A DNA stretch of 64,000 nucleotides from an uncultured Eubacteriales bacterium (GTDB lineage Bacteria; Bacillota; Clostridia; Lachnospirales; Lachnospiraceae), in NCBI GenBank assembly GCA_900315015.1, contig OMXJ01000005.1:1-64000 (forward strand), in the 5' to 3' direction. A program made the position numbers and the translations under genes. Below the pieces are notes generated by a model. That model made no database searches. It was given only the letters and a program-made list of their open reading frames with translations, and was not told where the DNA came from. Of the stretch, positions 35,462-45,220 are shown one piece after another (the first letter of the stretch is position 1; each line of letters begins with the position of its first letter).

Positions 35462-37375
35462 CTATCTCTTAATTTTTCTGCATGCCTTAACTAACCATTC
35501 CTGAACCTTTTTATCCTTAATATGAGGAAGCATCGTCTCGCGTACAAGCTCATGATAGCTATTTAAACGATCGATATCAACATCGTCAAAAAATTCAAGA
35601 TTTATTGCCTCTTTATCAAAAGGAACCATTGTAAGTGGCTCGAATCTCATGAACTGACCGAAGTCATTTTTGTAATCCTTTACACAAACAATGAGACTTT
35701 CAAGACGAACACCGAATTTACCAGTTATGTAAACACCAGGCTCATCAGAAGTAATCATACCCTCTTCAAATACAGGAAGCTCTTCATTAACATCCGGCAA
35801 AGAATCCACCATCTTGTATCTGAAATTATTAGGCGCCTCATGAACATTTAAAAAGAAACCTACACCATGTCCCGTACCATGGTTATAATCAAGTCCATAT
35901 TCCCACATCGGCTCTCTTGCCGCATAATCTAGAGTAACACCGCGGGTTCCGTAAATGAACTTAGAATTTAAAAGTGCCAAATGGCTCTTAAGTACAAGCG
36001 TATAATCAGCCATTTCCTGAGGAGTAAGCTTTCCTAACGGAATTGTCCTCGTAACATCAGTTGTACCATCTAAATACTGTCCTCCGGTATCTATGAGAAC
36101 AAAGCTCTCTGGCTTTAACTCTACGTCGCTCTCAGGAGTTGCCTCATAGTGGACTATCGCACCATGCGGACCATATCCGAAGATAGGTGCAAAGCTCTGT
36201 CCCTGATAGCCCTCTCCCTTTTGCCTGAATTCTTCAAGCTTTTTAGCTGCTGAAAGCTCGGTAATTTTTTCCTTACCTACATTTGTCTTAAGATAATAAA
36301 AGAAATTAATAAGAGCAACTGCATCCTTGATATGAGCATTCCTCTCATTTTCCACCTCAACTGGATTCTTGATGGCCTTCCAGAGCTGAGTTGGCATTTT
36401 CATCTCTAGCTTCTTGCACTTTTTGTCGATATTTTCATAAAGAGCATAATTAAGGTGAGACGGATCTACAATTACACCTGCTCTTCTTTTGCCATCTGAA
36501 AAGGCATTATTAAGCTGCTTTACATCCTCATAGATATCATTATAAGCCTTTATCTTAATGGACTTTTCTTCAAAATAAGCCCTTGCCTTTTCATCTAAAA
36601 TGTTTTCATTCAGGTAAATGGTAGCTTCATCCTCTCCTACAATAAGATAAGATAAAACGACCGGATTAAAATCAACATCTGCGCCTCTGATATTAAGGAG
36701 CCATGCAATATCATCAAGCGTAGAAATAATGGTGAAGGCTGCGCCTTCATTTTCCATTTTCTCGCGAAGTCTTAAAAGTCTTTTATCTGCGCTCTCTCCT
36801 GAATATTTTTCATCAAGCACCATAAGAGGTTTTGCAGATAAAGCCGGCCTATCCTCCCAGATTTCATCTACAAGATCCTTTTCATAAAGGAGCTTTACCG
36901 GAAAATCAGGATCTTTAGTAATATCAGGTATGTCTTCGTTAAAATAAACGCCTGAATTTTCAAGCTCGTCTGCTAAAAGCTTCTTTAAGGATTTTATAAA
37001 GCTATAGCTTACTGTTTTTCCATCAAAGCCTATGGAATAATTTTCTCCTCTAAGTACTGCTGTTTCTTTCACCTGAGAGAGAATGTACTGAGATAGACTC
37101 GGAACTCCTTCTTCTCCCATGCGCATGAGGTCTATTCCGGTATCCTTTAGCTGCTGCTCTGCCTGAAGAAAATATCTTCCGTCCGTAAAAAGAGCAGCCT
37201 TATCCTTTGTGACCACAAGTGTACCATTCGAGCCGCTAAATCCAGACAAGAACTGTCTGCACTTAAAAAACTCCCCCACATACTCAGAATCATGATAATC
37301 GGCTGTAACTACAAAGTAAAGATCATAACCATTTTCAACCATTTTGCTTCTTAAAGCAGTAATTTCATTCTTCAT
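35462..37375 (-). CDS. pepP: Xaa-Pro aminopeptidase (aminopeptidase P family)
   Basis: Cytoplasmic metallopeptidase removing N-terminal residues before proline. The 637 residues show the eukaryotic-like three-domain form: two creatinase-type N-terminal domains (FTDGRYFLQAEQQL near 65), then the M24 domain. Metal ligands visible are the Asp pair in LIDTGGQYLDGTTDVTRT (near 430), the His in NHGTGHGVGFFLNVHEAP (near 500) and the two Glu in GMITSDEPGVY and RLESLI (about 545-570). A C-terminal extension completes the fold. It is separated from the SGNH gene upstream by a strong terminator. Confidence 0.93.
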   Translation of the reverse strand: MKNEITALRSKMVENGYDLYFVVTADYHDSEYVGEFFKCRQFLSGFSGSNGTLVVTKDKAALFTDGRYFLQAEQQLKDTGIDLMRMGEEGVPSLSQYILSQVKETAVLRGENYSIGFDGKTVSYSFIKSLKKLLADELENSGVYFNEDIPDITKDPDFPVKLLYEKDLVDEIWEDRPALSAKPLMVLDEKYSGESADKRLLRLREKMENEGAAFTIISTLDDIAWLLNIRGADVDFNPVVLSYLIVGEDEATIYLNENILDEKARAYFEEKSIKIKAYNDIYEDVKQLNNAFSDGKRRAGVIVDPSHLNYALYENIDKKCKKLEMKMPTQLWKAIKNPVEVENERNAHIKDAVALINFFYYLKTNVGKEKITELSAAKKLEEFRQKGEGYQGQSFAPIFGYGPHGAIVHYEATPESDVELKPESFVLIDTGGQYLDGTTDVTRTIPLGKLTPQEMADYTLVLKSHLALLNSKFIYGTRGVTLDYAAREPMWEYGLDYNHGTGHGVGFFLNVHEAPNNFRYKMVDSLPDVNEELPVFEEGMITSDEPGVYITGKFGVRLESLIVCVKDYKNDFGQFMRFEPLTMVPFDKEAINLEFFDDVDIDRLNSYHELVRETMLPHIKDKKVQEWLVKACRKIKR

Positions 37376-37489
37376 TTAACCAATGCCTCCAAGGTTGCAT
37401 GTGATAAGTAAACTTTTATAAACAAAAAAGGCATCGCACACATGCACAATCTAAATCATTATACCACTTTTTTCGCACATTTGCAATAA

Positions 37490-37536
37490 AAAAGGGACTT
37501 AAAACAGTAATTTATTACTATTTTAAGTCCTTTTAA
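37490..37536 (-). terminator. Intrinsic terminator of the MBOAT-SGNH operon
   Basis: Stem GGACTTAAAA/TTTTAAGTCC (37495-37504 with 37521-37530), extended by inner AGTAAT/ATTACT pairing, is followed on the - strand by TTTTTTATT. Confidence 0.85.
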
Positions 37537-37552
37537 TCTAAATAGAAAATAG

Positions 37553-38404
37553 TTAATTAAAATTTAAAGCATCGCAGGTCTTTTGAAGAAGCCATCCTGC
37601 CCATTCAGCATAATACTGCGACTTTGGATGAAGTCCGTCGCCAGTAGCCGAGCCCTTCATTGCGTGATTATAATCATCAAAGAGTTCATTGGCATCGATA
37701 TAATAAATCATATCATCCTCATCAGCAAACTTTGATATTTCTTCATTTAACACATCAAGAGCTTCATTTGTCATGCTGTCATCTCTCTTTTCGGAAAAAG
37801 AAGCTGACATATGAAGATTTGCCATAACAAACACCCTAGCCCAAGGCTGAGCAGTTCTCACCTTATCTACAAGCTTTTTATATGCATTCAAGATCACTTC
37901 ATCATCAGATCCAAGCTCATTTACACCATACATAATGTAAATATAATTATAGCTCTTTATTGTAAGTACCTTGTCAAGTGTCATCTGACCCCAGCCCTCA
38001 ACATTAAAGCCAGCACCTAGAGCATCAAATACAGTAGCACCTACCTTTGCAAAAAACGTAGCTTCCGATATCACCCTTGTATCATGAATGCCTACAGTTC
38101 TTGAATCTCCTATGAAAAGCGCCCTTGACATATCAAGCGCCATTGGAACAAGATTCCCTGTACTAGTGGTAGCTACCGTTGTGGCTGTAGTACTTTCTAT
38201 TTCTCTTTCAATTGCCTTAGTCGTTACCGCAGTTGTCTGTGGCTGTACTGTCACTATCTGTTCCTTAATTTCTTTGATTTTTTTTTCGGTTTCTTTTTCA
38301 TCAAGTCCATGAACAATCAGTACAGTAAAAAAAACTATCACCAAGACAAACAAGAGAGTAAAGAGCACAACCACCAGCCCTCTAAAAAATCTCTCTCTCT
38401 TCAT
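37553..38404 (-). CDS. Membrane-anchored SGNH-type esterase/acetyltransferase
   Basis: A 283-residue protein with one N-terminal transmembrane helix (about 8-32), a Thr-rich linker (50-85) and an extracellular SGNH domain. Block I is ALFIGDSRTVG (catalytic Ser near 97), a GxN block is MYGVNELG near 155, and block V is GDGLHPKSQYY with Asp and His near 257-260. It follows a second SGNH gene by 10 nt and an MBOAT gene. In such sets the MBOAT protein brings acyl groups across the membrane and the SGNH protein transfers them to a polysaccharide. GGAGG is 4 nt before the chosen ATG. Confidence 0.85.
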   Translation of the reverse strand: MKRERFFRGLVVVLFTLLFVLVIVFFTVLIVHGLDEKETEKKIKEIKEQIVTVQPQTTAVTTKAIEREIESTTATTVATTSTGNLVPMALDMSRALFIGDSRTVGIHDTRVISEATFFAKVGATVFDALGAGFNVEGWGQMTLDKVLTIKSYNYIYIMYGVNELGSDDEVILNAYKKLVDKVRTAQPWARVFVMANLHMSASFSEKRDDSMTNEALDVLNEEISKFADEDDMIYYIDANELFDDYNHAMKGSATGDGLHPKSQYYAEWAGWLLQKTCDALNFN

Positions 38405-38417
38405 CATTCCTCCAAAA

Positions 38418-39722
38418 TCACTTTATCTCAAATCCATGCTCTGCATATATTTCAGTAGTCTTATTTATTATCCAGGTTCCCCACTGCTTATAATACTGAG
38501 CCTTTGGATGCACTCCGTCACCTGTCATCTCAGGTGGGAAGGCACCATATTCATCATCCCATACCTTGTTGATATTGATATAGAAAATCTTCTTATCATC
38601 AGCAAGTTCTTTAATAGCCTTATTATAATTATTAATGCTCTTGTTATTTACAACAGAATTCTTAAGCGCATAGTTATGAGTTACATGAAGATTGCCTTCA
38701 ACAAATATAATTGCATCCGGCTGCTTCTTCTGAACAGCCTTAACTAACTGGGTAAACTTAGTTATGGTAGTTGTTCTGTCATAACCTAATTCATTTATAC
38801 CGAGCATGATATAAATTTTACCATACTTTTTCTTCTTAAGAAGCTTTCCTAAGGTAATCTTTCCGAACTCCCCTACTTCAATCTCTTCAGTATTTACCTT
38901 ATAAACGCTCATACCGACATTACAGAAGAAATCAGCACCCTTTATATTGGAATACGCCTGGATACCAACTGTTCTAGAATCACCAATAAAGAGCGCATCG
39001 TCCATAGATACAACATCACTCATCTGAGTGATTTCAGTTGTCGTTGTAGCCTGAGTCGTTTCAGTAGTCTTCTTTGTCGTCTTCTGCTTTGTCTTTTCAG
39101 TCGTATCTTCAGTTTCTCCAGAGGCTTTTTCAGTAGTAGTTTTATCCTGACTATCTTCGCCCTCTGCAGTCGTCTTCTTTGTCTTCTTGGTGGATTCTTT
39201 TGGATTTTCACCCTCACCCTCAAAGGTGGTGGTTATTTCCTGACCATTTTCATCAGTCTCCTTCTGATCCTTACCTTCTTTACCTTCCTTATCTTCCTTA
39301 CCTTCTGTACCTTCCTTATCTTTTCCTCCCTCTTTAACCTTATCAGGATCAGTAGAATCGGTAGACTCGGTAGACTCGGCCTCATTTTCAGCTAAAGAAG
39401 TATCATCCGTATCTGATATGTCAGCAGTAGACTCAGTGGTAATTTCCTCATTTTCATCTGATGTAATGGTTTCAGTGATATCTACAAGCATATCCGAGGT
39501 AGATACCGTAGTAGGCATCTGAATATCATCCTCGTCATCATCCCCAAAGAAGTCATCTATAGCCTCATCATCACTGGCTGCATTTATGATTTCATCCATC
39601 TCGGCAGCCGAAATATCTGTATCATCCTCTGGTGGATTTTTCTTTAAGTAAACTGCGTTACCTAATAGTGCTGCAACAATGACAACATATAGGATAAGCA
39701 TCCACATATTACTATTTTTCAT
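38418..39722 (-). CDS. Membrane-anchored SGNH-type esterase/acetyltransferase with long acidic linker
   Basis: A 434-residue relative of the next gene. It has an N-terminal transmembrane helix (about 6-25), an acidic Asp/Glu stretch (35-65) and a long Thr/Glu/Lys/Ser linker (70-230, with many TTE and KTT runs). The SGNH domain has ALFIGDSRTVG near 245, MLGINELG near 305 and GDGVHPKAQYY near 402. Catalytic Ser, Asp and His are all present. It starts 2 nt after the MBOAT stop, with GAGG inside the last codons of that gene, so the two are translationally coupled. Confidence 0.85.
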   Translation of the reverse strand: MKNSNMWMLILYVVIVAALLGNAVYLKKNPPEDDTDISAAEMDEIINAASDDEAIDDFFGDDDEDDIQMPTTVSTSDMLVDITETITSDENEEITTESTADISDTDDTSLAENEAESTESTDSTDPDKVKEGGKDKEGTEGKEDKEGKEGKDQKETDENGQEITTTFEGEGENPKESTKKTKKTTAEGEDSQDKTTTEKASGETEDTTEKTKQKTTKKTTETTQATTTTEITQMSDVVSMDDALFIGDSRTVGIQAYSNIKGADFFCNVGMSVYKVNTEEIEVGEFGKITLGKLLKKKKYGKIYIMLGINELGYDRTTTITKFTQLVKAVQKKQPDAIIFVEGNLHVTHNYALKNSVVNNKSINNYNKAIKELADDKKIFYININKVWDDEYGAFPPEMTGDGVHPKAQYYKQWGTWIINKTTEIYAEHGFEIK

Positions 39723-39724
39723 AT

Positions 39725-41260
39725 TTAGAACCTCGCATACATGAAGGTATCACCAGTGCCGTTATATACACTGATCATACATAGTGCAAAAATAGCTGCA
39801 AGAATAATTCCCTTTACAATATTGCTCTTTATCATCTTAAAGAGCTTTTCCGGGAATCTGAAGCAGAATATAATCGATAAAACTAAATAAACAGCATATT
39901 TAGGGAAAACTGTCATAAAGCTTGAAGCAGCAGCACCTTCCACTGCAGCCTCTGCCGCAGCCTCAGTGAGGCCATATGCCGCATTTGCCGCATTTGCCAC
40001 ATTTGCAACGTCCCCTGCAGGAGCGCCGCCAAAAAACGGAAAAAGCTTTCCAAACAAAAGTCCTAGCTGTGTAAAATCCTCGACTGCAAAAACAGCCCAT
40101 GATAAAGGAATCAGAATAATCATATAAATATGTCCGATGACCTTTGAATTTTCAAGGAATCTTCCATAAACAAATTTTTCCAGACATATTATTACAAATA
40201 ATCCAATGCCCCAGATCATGAAATTATAACCGGCACCATGCCATATTCCAGTAAGGAACCATACCGTAAAGAGGTTGAGAATCAGGCGGAATTTACCTAC
40301 TCTGCTTCCTCCCATAGGAATGTAAATATAATCCCTGAAGAAACGGCCAAGTGTCATGTGCCATCTACGCCAGAAATCTGACATTGTCTTTGATAAATAA
40401 GGATAATCAAAGTTCACAGGTATATTAAAGCCAAGCATTCTTCCAAGACCTATGGACATCTGAGAATAGCCCCAGAAATCAAAAAGTAACTGGAAGGAAT
40501 ATGCAACAACGCCAAGCCATGCAAGGGACACAGGAATAGTCTCAAAACCTATGGTCTTAACCTCCATCCAGAGCTTTCCGATATGATTTGAAATGATTAC
40601 CTTAAGTCCAAGACCAAAAACGAACTCAGCAAGACCAGTAAAAAAGCACCCTGCTGAGAGCTTTTTTTTATCTTTAAGCTCATTACTTACCTCGCCGTAA
40701 CGAACAATAGGTCCTTGAATGACCTGTTCAAAGGAAAGCATATATACGCTGAACTTGAGAAGACTGCCTGAAGCCGCCGTTCTTCCCATATAAACATCAG
40801 CAAGATAAGAAATTCCCTGGAAGGTAAAGAAAGAAATACCAAGAGGCTGAAGTATGCTTACCACAAGACTTGAACCTGATGCCTTATTTATTTCTTCTAT
40901 AATAAAGCCTGAATATTTAAAAATACAAAGAGAAAGAACATGCAATATTATACCTACTATAAGAAGACGCTTAGCAATCTTTGAATGCACCGGCTTACTG
41001 CCTGCTCCTCCTCCTGCATTTAATAAATTAATTCTCTCTTCTTCATTATAACTATAAATCGTCCAGCCTAAATAAAAATCCATTAATATGGTCAGAATGA
41101 AGAAAATCATCTGAACAGGCGCCGATTTAACGTTCATATAATAAAATACAGCGCTAGCTGTAAATAAAATCAAATTCTTTAATTTCCCCGGAACTATATA
41201 AAATAAAAGGATTACGGCCGGAAGAAAATATACTATAAAATTCCAATCACTAAATGACAT
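39725..41260 (-). CDS. MBOAT-family O-acyltransferase (AlgI/DltB-like)
   Basis: Polytopic membrane protein (511 residues) that passes acyl groups, probably acetyl, across the membrane. Signature blocks are FWRRWHMTLGRFFRDY near 297-312, IYIPMGGSR directly after, and the catalytic-His block GIWHGAGYN near 338-346. A 35-residue Ala/Val/Asn-rich loop (GDVANVANAANAAYG and following, about 410-445) is not found in typical AlgI proteins. With the two SGNH genes it forms an O-acetylation module. An alginate role is not implied; the substrate could be a capsule, teichoic acid or exopolysaccharide. Confidence 0.92.
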   Translation of the reverse strand: MSFSDWNFIVYFLPAVILLFYIVPGKLKNLILFTASAVFYYMNVKSAPVQMIFFILTILMDFYLGWTIYSYNEEERINLLNAGGGAGSKPVHSKIAKRLLIVGIILHVLSLCIFKYSGFIIEEINKASGSSLVVSILQPLGISFFTFQGISYLADVYMGRTAASGSLLKFSVYMLSFEQVIQGPIVRYGEVSNELKDKKKLSAGCFFTGLAEFVFGLGLKVIISNHIGKLWMEVKTIGFETIPVSLAWLGVVAYSFQLLFDFWGYSQMSIGLGRMLGFNIPVNFDYPYLSKTMSDFWRRWHMTLGRFFRDYIYIPMGGSRVGKFRLILNLFTVWFLTGIWHGAGYNFMIWGIGLFVIICLEKFVYGRFLENSKVIGHIYMIILIPLSWAVFAVEDFTQLGLLFGKLFPFFGGAPAGDVANVANAANAAYGLTEAAAEAAVEGAAASSFMTVFPKYAVYLVLSIIFCFRFPEKLFKMIKSNIVKGIILAAIFALCMISVYNGTGDTFMYARF

Positions 41261-41346
41261 TTAAATTTACCCTTCCCTTCTTTTGCAAGACACAATGGTA
41301 TCACAAAAGAAAGAAAATATCAAGAATAAATAATTTTTTTAAACTA

Positions 41347-42111
41347 TTATTTTTCTCCGTAAGTATAAGTTCCGGATATTTCAGCAGTCCCAAGGATATT
41401 TCCACTTACTGCATTTGAACCATCAGCGTAAACATTTAATAAATTTATAATATTATTGATATTAGCACCTGACTTATCAAGCCCAGAAAGAATAACATTG
41501 AAATTACTAGGTACAGCCTTTAGGGCATAAACATATACGTGGTAGTTATGGGTACCTGCTGGAGGGTAAGGGCCCACATATGTCTTAGCCTCACCTCTTA
41601 GATTATTAAAACCTGATACAAGAGAAATAGTATCCCCCTTTATACCATTAATTTCATCTCCAAGAAGCTCTCTTATTTCTTCTACTGTAACTACATCACA
41701 CCAATGAAGCCAGTTAAAGCCATCCGGATCTATCATGATGACAGCATATGCTCTAGCACCTTCCACCTCATTAAAGGTAAGCTCAGGAGAAATATTTTCA
41801 CCATTAGCTGTATTAGTTATTATAGGATTCCATTTTCCATTATTCATTAAATCAACAGAAGATACATTCATTTTTACCAAACTATCCATATCCACCTCCA
41901 GATTAACTCTTGCAGAAAAAATAATAAAAGCAAAAATACCCATGAGAAACATTCCAAAGCAGACTATTCCTCCAAGTCCCAAAACATCTCTCTTTTTCTT
42001 TGATTTTTTTTCACTAGCATCAAAAACAGCATAACGATAAAACAAAAATCCAGTACCAAGAAGCATCAATACCGAAAAAACAATTATACCAATCTTTAAA
42101 ACACTGTTCAA
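41347..42111 (-). CDS. Membrane-anchored PEBP (YbhB/YbcL) family protein
   Basis: A 254-residue protein with two N-terminal hydrophobic helices (about 5-26 and 46-70) joined by a Lys-rich loop, then an extracellular PEBP fold. Family blocks are ISPELTFNEVEGARAYAVIM near 107-126, DPDGFNWLHW near 129 (family DPDAP..WxHW) and YVGPYPPAGTHNYHVYVYAL near 180, where relatives have HRY. Bacterial PEBP proteins bind small ligands, but their roles are unclear. The two-helix anchor is unusual for this family. The gene lies 15 nt after the TPR gene. Confidence 0.82.
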   Translation of the reverse strand: MNSVLKIGIIVFSVLMLLGTGFLFYRYAVFDASEKKSKKKRDVLGLGGIVCFGMFLMGIFAFIIFSARVNLEVDMDSLVKMNVSSVDLMNNGKWNPIITNTANGENISPELTFNEVEGARAYAVIMIDPDGFNWLHWCDVVTVEEIRELLGDEINGIKGDTISLVSGFNNLRGEAKTYVGPYPPAGTHNYHVYVYALKAVPSNFNVILSGLDKSGANINNIINLLNVYADGSNAVSGNILGTAEISGTYTYGEK

Positions 42112-42126
42112 TTTCCCGCCTCCATT

Positions 42127-44919
42127 TTACAGACTCTTTAAAAGCTCTCTTGCCTCGAGATAGCCGTCGATATACTCAGCCTCATCTTTGCTGCTTTTAA
42201 CTAGCTGCTTAAAAATATCAAAGGCATCAGAAAAATATTTCCTTGCCTTCACATTATTATTGAAGGAATACGCTCTTCCAAGATTTAACAAAGAATTAGC
42301 ATATTCTTTTTTAGCCTCAGGATCCTCAGGGTTCTTATTTAAAAGCCCCTCAAAGATTTCTTTTTCCTTCAAAAAGCCCTGAAGCGCATTAGCATAGTCC
42401 TTATCGGATAAAAATCTATTTCCTATCCTATCATAAAGCACTGCTGCTCTTCTTTGATAATCCTGATTATCCGGATTATCCTCGCACACCTTTGAAAAAA
42501 TCTCAATTTCCTCATTCAGGCTCTCTATTTCATTTTTAAACTTCCCCGATTTTCTATAAGAAGCAGCTATTCTATTGATTGCCCTTAGCTTTTTAATGAT
42601 ATAATCATTATTTCCATCAAGAGCAAACATATCATCATAAACTAGCTTCTCACGGCCATAGTACTGTACAGCACTCGCATAATTAGTACTTCTGTCGTAG
42701 TATCTGCCCATATTTTTAAGAGCCTCGGCATATTTTTCCTTATAATAGAGGTTACTTTCAAATTTATAGGTAACGCTCTTAAAAAATTCAACAGCCTGAT
42801 TTAATAAAATAAGCTGCTTGTCATAATCTTTAACTGCTTCATGCATTTTTGCCATCTCATTTATGGCATCGGAATAATTAGTCACATATTCCATATTTGC
42901 AGGATTTTTCTCTGCAAGCTTTTTCAGAATATCACCGGAATATTTGTACTGCTTAAGGGCGCTTGCAGTATCGCCCTTTAAATAATAAACTCTTCCCATC
43001 ACCTGCTTTGACATGGCATAATTTTCTAGATATTCAGGATCAGCTGGATTCTTCTGATTAAGCTCCATACTTATTTTCAGATAGATTTCATATTTTAAGA
43101 GCGCATTATCATAATCTGAAAGCTCAAGATAAATATCGCCCATTCTATCGTGAGCTATGGCAAGATTTCTCTTAAACTCATCCACATCAGGATTATCCGA
43201 GCTTATCTTTTCAAAACTCATGGCAGCCTTATTATATAGGGCATAGGCATCACTGAGCTTTCTCTGTCTTTGATAAATTTCAGCCCTGTACATATAAACA
43301 TCAGTCTTATCGCTCTTATACCTGTCCTCTTCATTGAACCTACTAGCGAGCTCTTCAAATACCTCCTCAGCCTTATCATAATAGCCAAAGGCATCATCGA
43401 AATGCTTAAAATCAGCATGGATCCTACCGATTTTCTTTAAGATATTGCCATAAAGCTCTCTGAATTCAGGTTCCATGACCTTCTTTTCTTCTAGCTCCTC
43501 GGCCTCTCCATAAGCATCATCATAAAAATCAAGAGCAAGCTTATACTCATTCTTAAGCTCATAGACCTCACCGGTTTTAACAAGAGAATCGATATACAAA
43601 GTCTTTCTCTTATAATCCTCAGGTACCTTTTCAATCACCTGCTTTGATATCTCAAGGCTCTTTTTAAATTGAGATAGTGCATCATCATAGGCAAACTGCG
43701 CCTTATGTGCCTCACCGATTTTCCAGAGCGAGAGCGCATAGTCACTTTTTAGCTCATTGTCCTCTGGATTTATTTTAGTTATTTTTAAAAGAGTCTCTGC
43801 TGCCGCCTCATAATTATCAAGCGCCTTCTGAAAGCCTCTTCTTATTTTACAGATATCTCCCTTATATAAAAGGCAAAAAGCATAAGTCCTTCTATAGCAG
43901 GCATTATCAAATTGCTTTCTAGTCAGCTCAATATTTATGTCTGCACATTCCTTAAAACAGACATATGAGCTATCATATTCTTTTTTATCAAAGTATATTG
44001 TTGCTACCTTATAGAGGATTTTAGCATAGTCATTCATAAAAAAGAAATTAGACCAATACTTATCCGTAAGCATTTCATATATTACAAGCGCCCTATTATA
44101 GCTATCTAGCGCAGTATCCAAGCTATCACTTTCTTCATATATTGTTGCTAGCTTTACAAAGAAATCACCGCTCCACCTAAGGAAATAAATGTCATTTTCA
44201 TTTTCCTCACAAAGCTTTCTGCTAAGCTTTAAGCAGAGCTTATATGTCCTTTTAGCAATTTCATTTTCATTTTTTCTATGATAAACATCCGCTATTTTTG
44301 AGATAGGCGTAAGATATCCCCTTTTATACTCCATTTTTTCAGGAAATCTTTTAACAAGCTCTTCATACATCACAAAACTTCTCTGATAAAACTCGAGAGC
44401 AAGACGGATATTTGAAAGCCCGTCATAGATCATTCCAAGCAAAAGACAGATGCGGTTAAAGCATTTATATTTGAACTCATTATAAATATCCGCTTCCTTA
44501 TAAGTTACAAATATAAGCTCCATGATTTCTCTAGCCTTATCATATTTTTCCTTGGCTAAAAGATCGATTCCAGCACTTATTACCTGAAAGGAATAGCTAT
44601 TTTCATCCGTAAATTTTTCAGCCTCATCTACCTCTCCGGTCTCAAGCTTAAGAGGCTTCTCACCCCTTCGCTTTAATTTTTCTTCTGTCTTTGTAACTCT
44701 CTCCTGCTCGAGCTTTTTTTCAAAATCAGCAAATTTATTCAGCTCGCTCTGCAGCCTTGGCATATTCACCTGAAAATAATCTGCATTGATTTCTCTTTTA
44801 TTTACATAATCATCTAATTTATCACTTGGATTTACTTCAGTAAAGTCAAAGCACTCGAAACAAAAGCATTTACCCTTTTTAACAAAAACATTATCTGAAT
44901 TGCACTTACTGCACCTCAT
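42127..44919 (-). CDS. Zinc-ribbon TPR-repeat protein
   Basis: A 930-residue soluble protein. The N-terminus holds a CxxC...CxxC zinc ribbon (CSKCNSDNVFVKKGKCFCFEC, with Cys at residues 3, 6, 18 or 20, and 23). From about residue 115 to the end, roughly 17-19 tetratricopeptide repeats follow, each 45-50 residues apart, longer than the canonical 34. They contain Y..A..Y..A helices (for example LALEFYQRSFVMYEEL, ALDSYNRALVIYEML). No catalytic domain is visible, so it is likely a scaffold. No signal peptide or membrane helix is present. Its partner is unknown; it precedes the PEBP gene by 15 nt. Confidence 0.8.
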   Translation of the reverse strand: MRCSKCNSDNVFVKKGKCFCFECFDFTEVNPSDKLDDYVNKREINADYFQVNMPRLQSELNKFADFEKKLEQERVTKTEEKLKRRGEKPLKLETGEVDEAEKFTDENSYSFQVISAGIDLLAKEKYDKAREIMELIFVTYKEADIYNEFKYKCFNRICLLLGMIYDGLSNIRLALEFYQRSFVMYEELVKRFPEKMEYKRGYLTPISKIADVYHRKNENEIAKRTYKLCLKLSRKLCEENENDIYFLRWSGDFFVKLATIYEESDSLDTALDSYNRALVIYEMLTDKYWSNFFFMNDYAKILYKVATIYFDKKEYDSSYVCFKECADINIELTRKQFDNACYRRTYAFCLLYKGDICKIRRGFQKALDNYEAAAETLLKITKINPEDNELKSDYALSLWKIGEAHKAQFAYDDALSQFKKSLEISKQVIEKVPEDYKRKTLYIDSLVKTGEVYELKNEYKLALDFYDDAYGEAEELEEKKVMEPEFRELYGNILKKIGRIHADFKHFDDAFGYYDKAEEVFEELASRFNEEDRYKSDKTDVYMYRAEIYQRQRKLSDAYALYNKAAMSFEKISSDNPDVDEFKRNLAIAHDRMGDIYLELSDYDNALLKYEIYLKISMELNQKNPADPEYLENYAMSKQVMGRVYYLKGDTASALKQYKYSGDILKKLAEKNPANMEYVTNYSDAINEMAKMHEAVKDYDKQLILLNQAVEFFKSVTYKFESNLYYKEKYAEALKNMGRYYDRSTNYASAVQYYGREKLVYDDMFALDGNNDYIIKKLRAINRIAASYRKSGKFKNEIESLNEEIEIFSKVCEDNPDNQDYQRRAAVLYDRIGNRFLSDKDYANALQGFLKEKEIFEGLLNKNPEDPEAKKEYANSLLNLGRAYSFNNNVKARKYFSDAFDIFKQLVKSSKDEAEYIDGYLEARELLKSL

Positions 44920-44999
44920 TAATCATTACCCCTTAAAAAACCTAAAGTTAAAACGTTCGCAACCGTTATTGTACCAAATTTCAGACAAAAAGTAAATAA

Positions 45000-45030
45000 G
45001 GGCAGACAACTTTGTTCAAATTGTCCGCCC
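45000..45030 (-). terminator. Intrinsic terminator of the padR-DUF1700-DUF4097 operon
   Basis: On the - strand GGGCGGACAA pairs with TTGTCTGCCC (one G-U pair), followed by TTATTTAC. It lies beyond the 43-bp repeats, about 190 nt after the DUF4097 stop. Confidence 0.7.
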
Positions 45031-45067
45031 CCTCAAACTAATACTTATCTAAAATATATTTTTTATA

Positions 45068-45215
45068 CCACCCATATTTACAATAATCTTTTTACATACA
45101 ATGCTTTTTTCCACCCATATTTACTATAATCTTTTACATACAATACTTTTTTGCCACCCATATTAATTATAATCTTTTTACATACAATGCTTTTTGCCAC
45201 CCATATTAATATAAA
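45068..45215. repeat. 43-bp tandem repeats (three and a half copies)
   Basis: The block CCACCCATATT recurs at 45068, 45111, 45154 and 45197, exactly 43 bp apart, with the intervening ACATACAATGCTTTTTT also repeated. The array runs to within 6 nt of the DUF4097 stop codon and fills most of the 301-bp gap to the TPR gene. No spacers or direct-repeat structure of a CRISPR are present. Confidence 0.88.
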
Positions 45216-45220
45216 CCCGA

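Noticed and set aside
39725-41260. Alginate acetylation (algI) or dlt operon
   Set aside because: No alginate genes and no dltA/dltC/dltD are in the cluster; only the generic MBOAT plus SGNH arrangement is supported.
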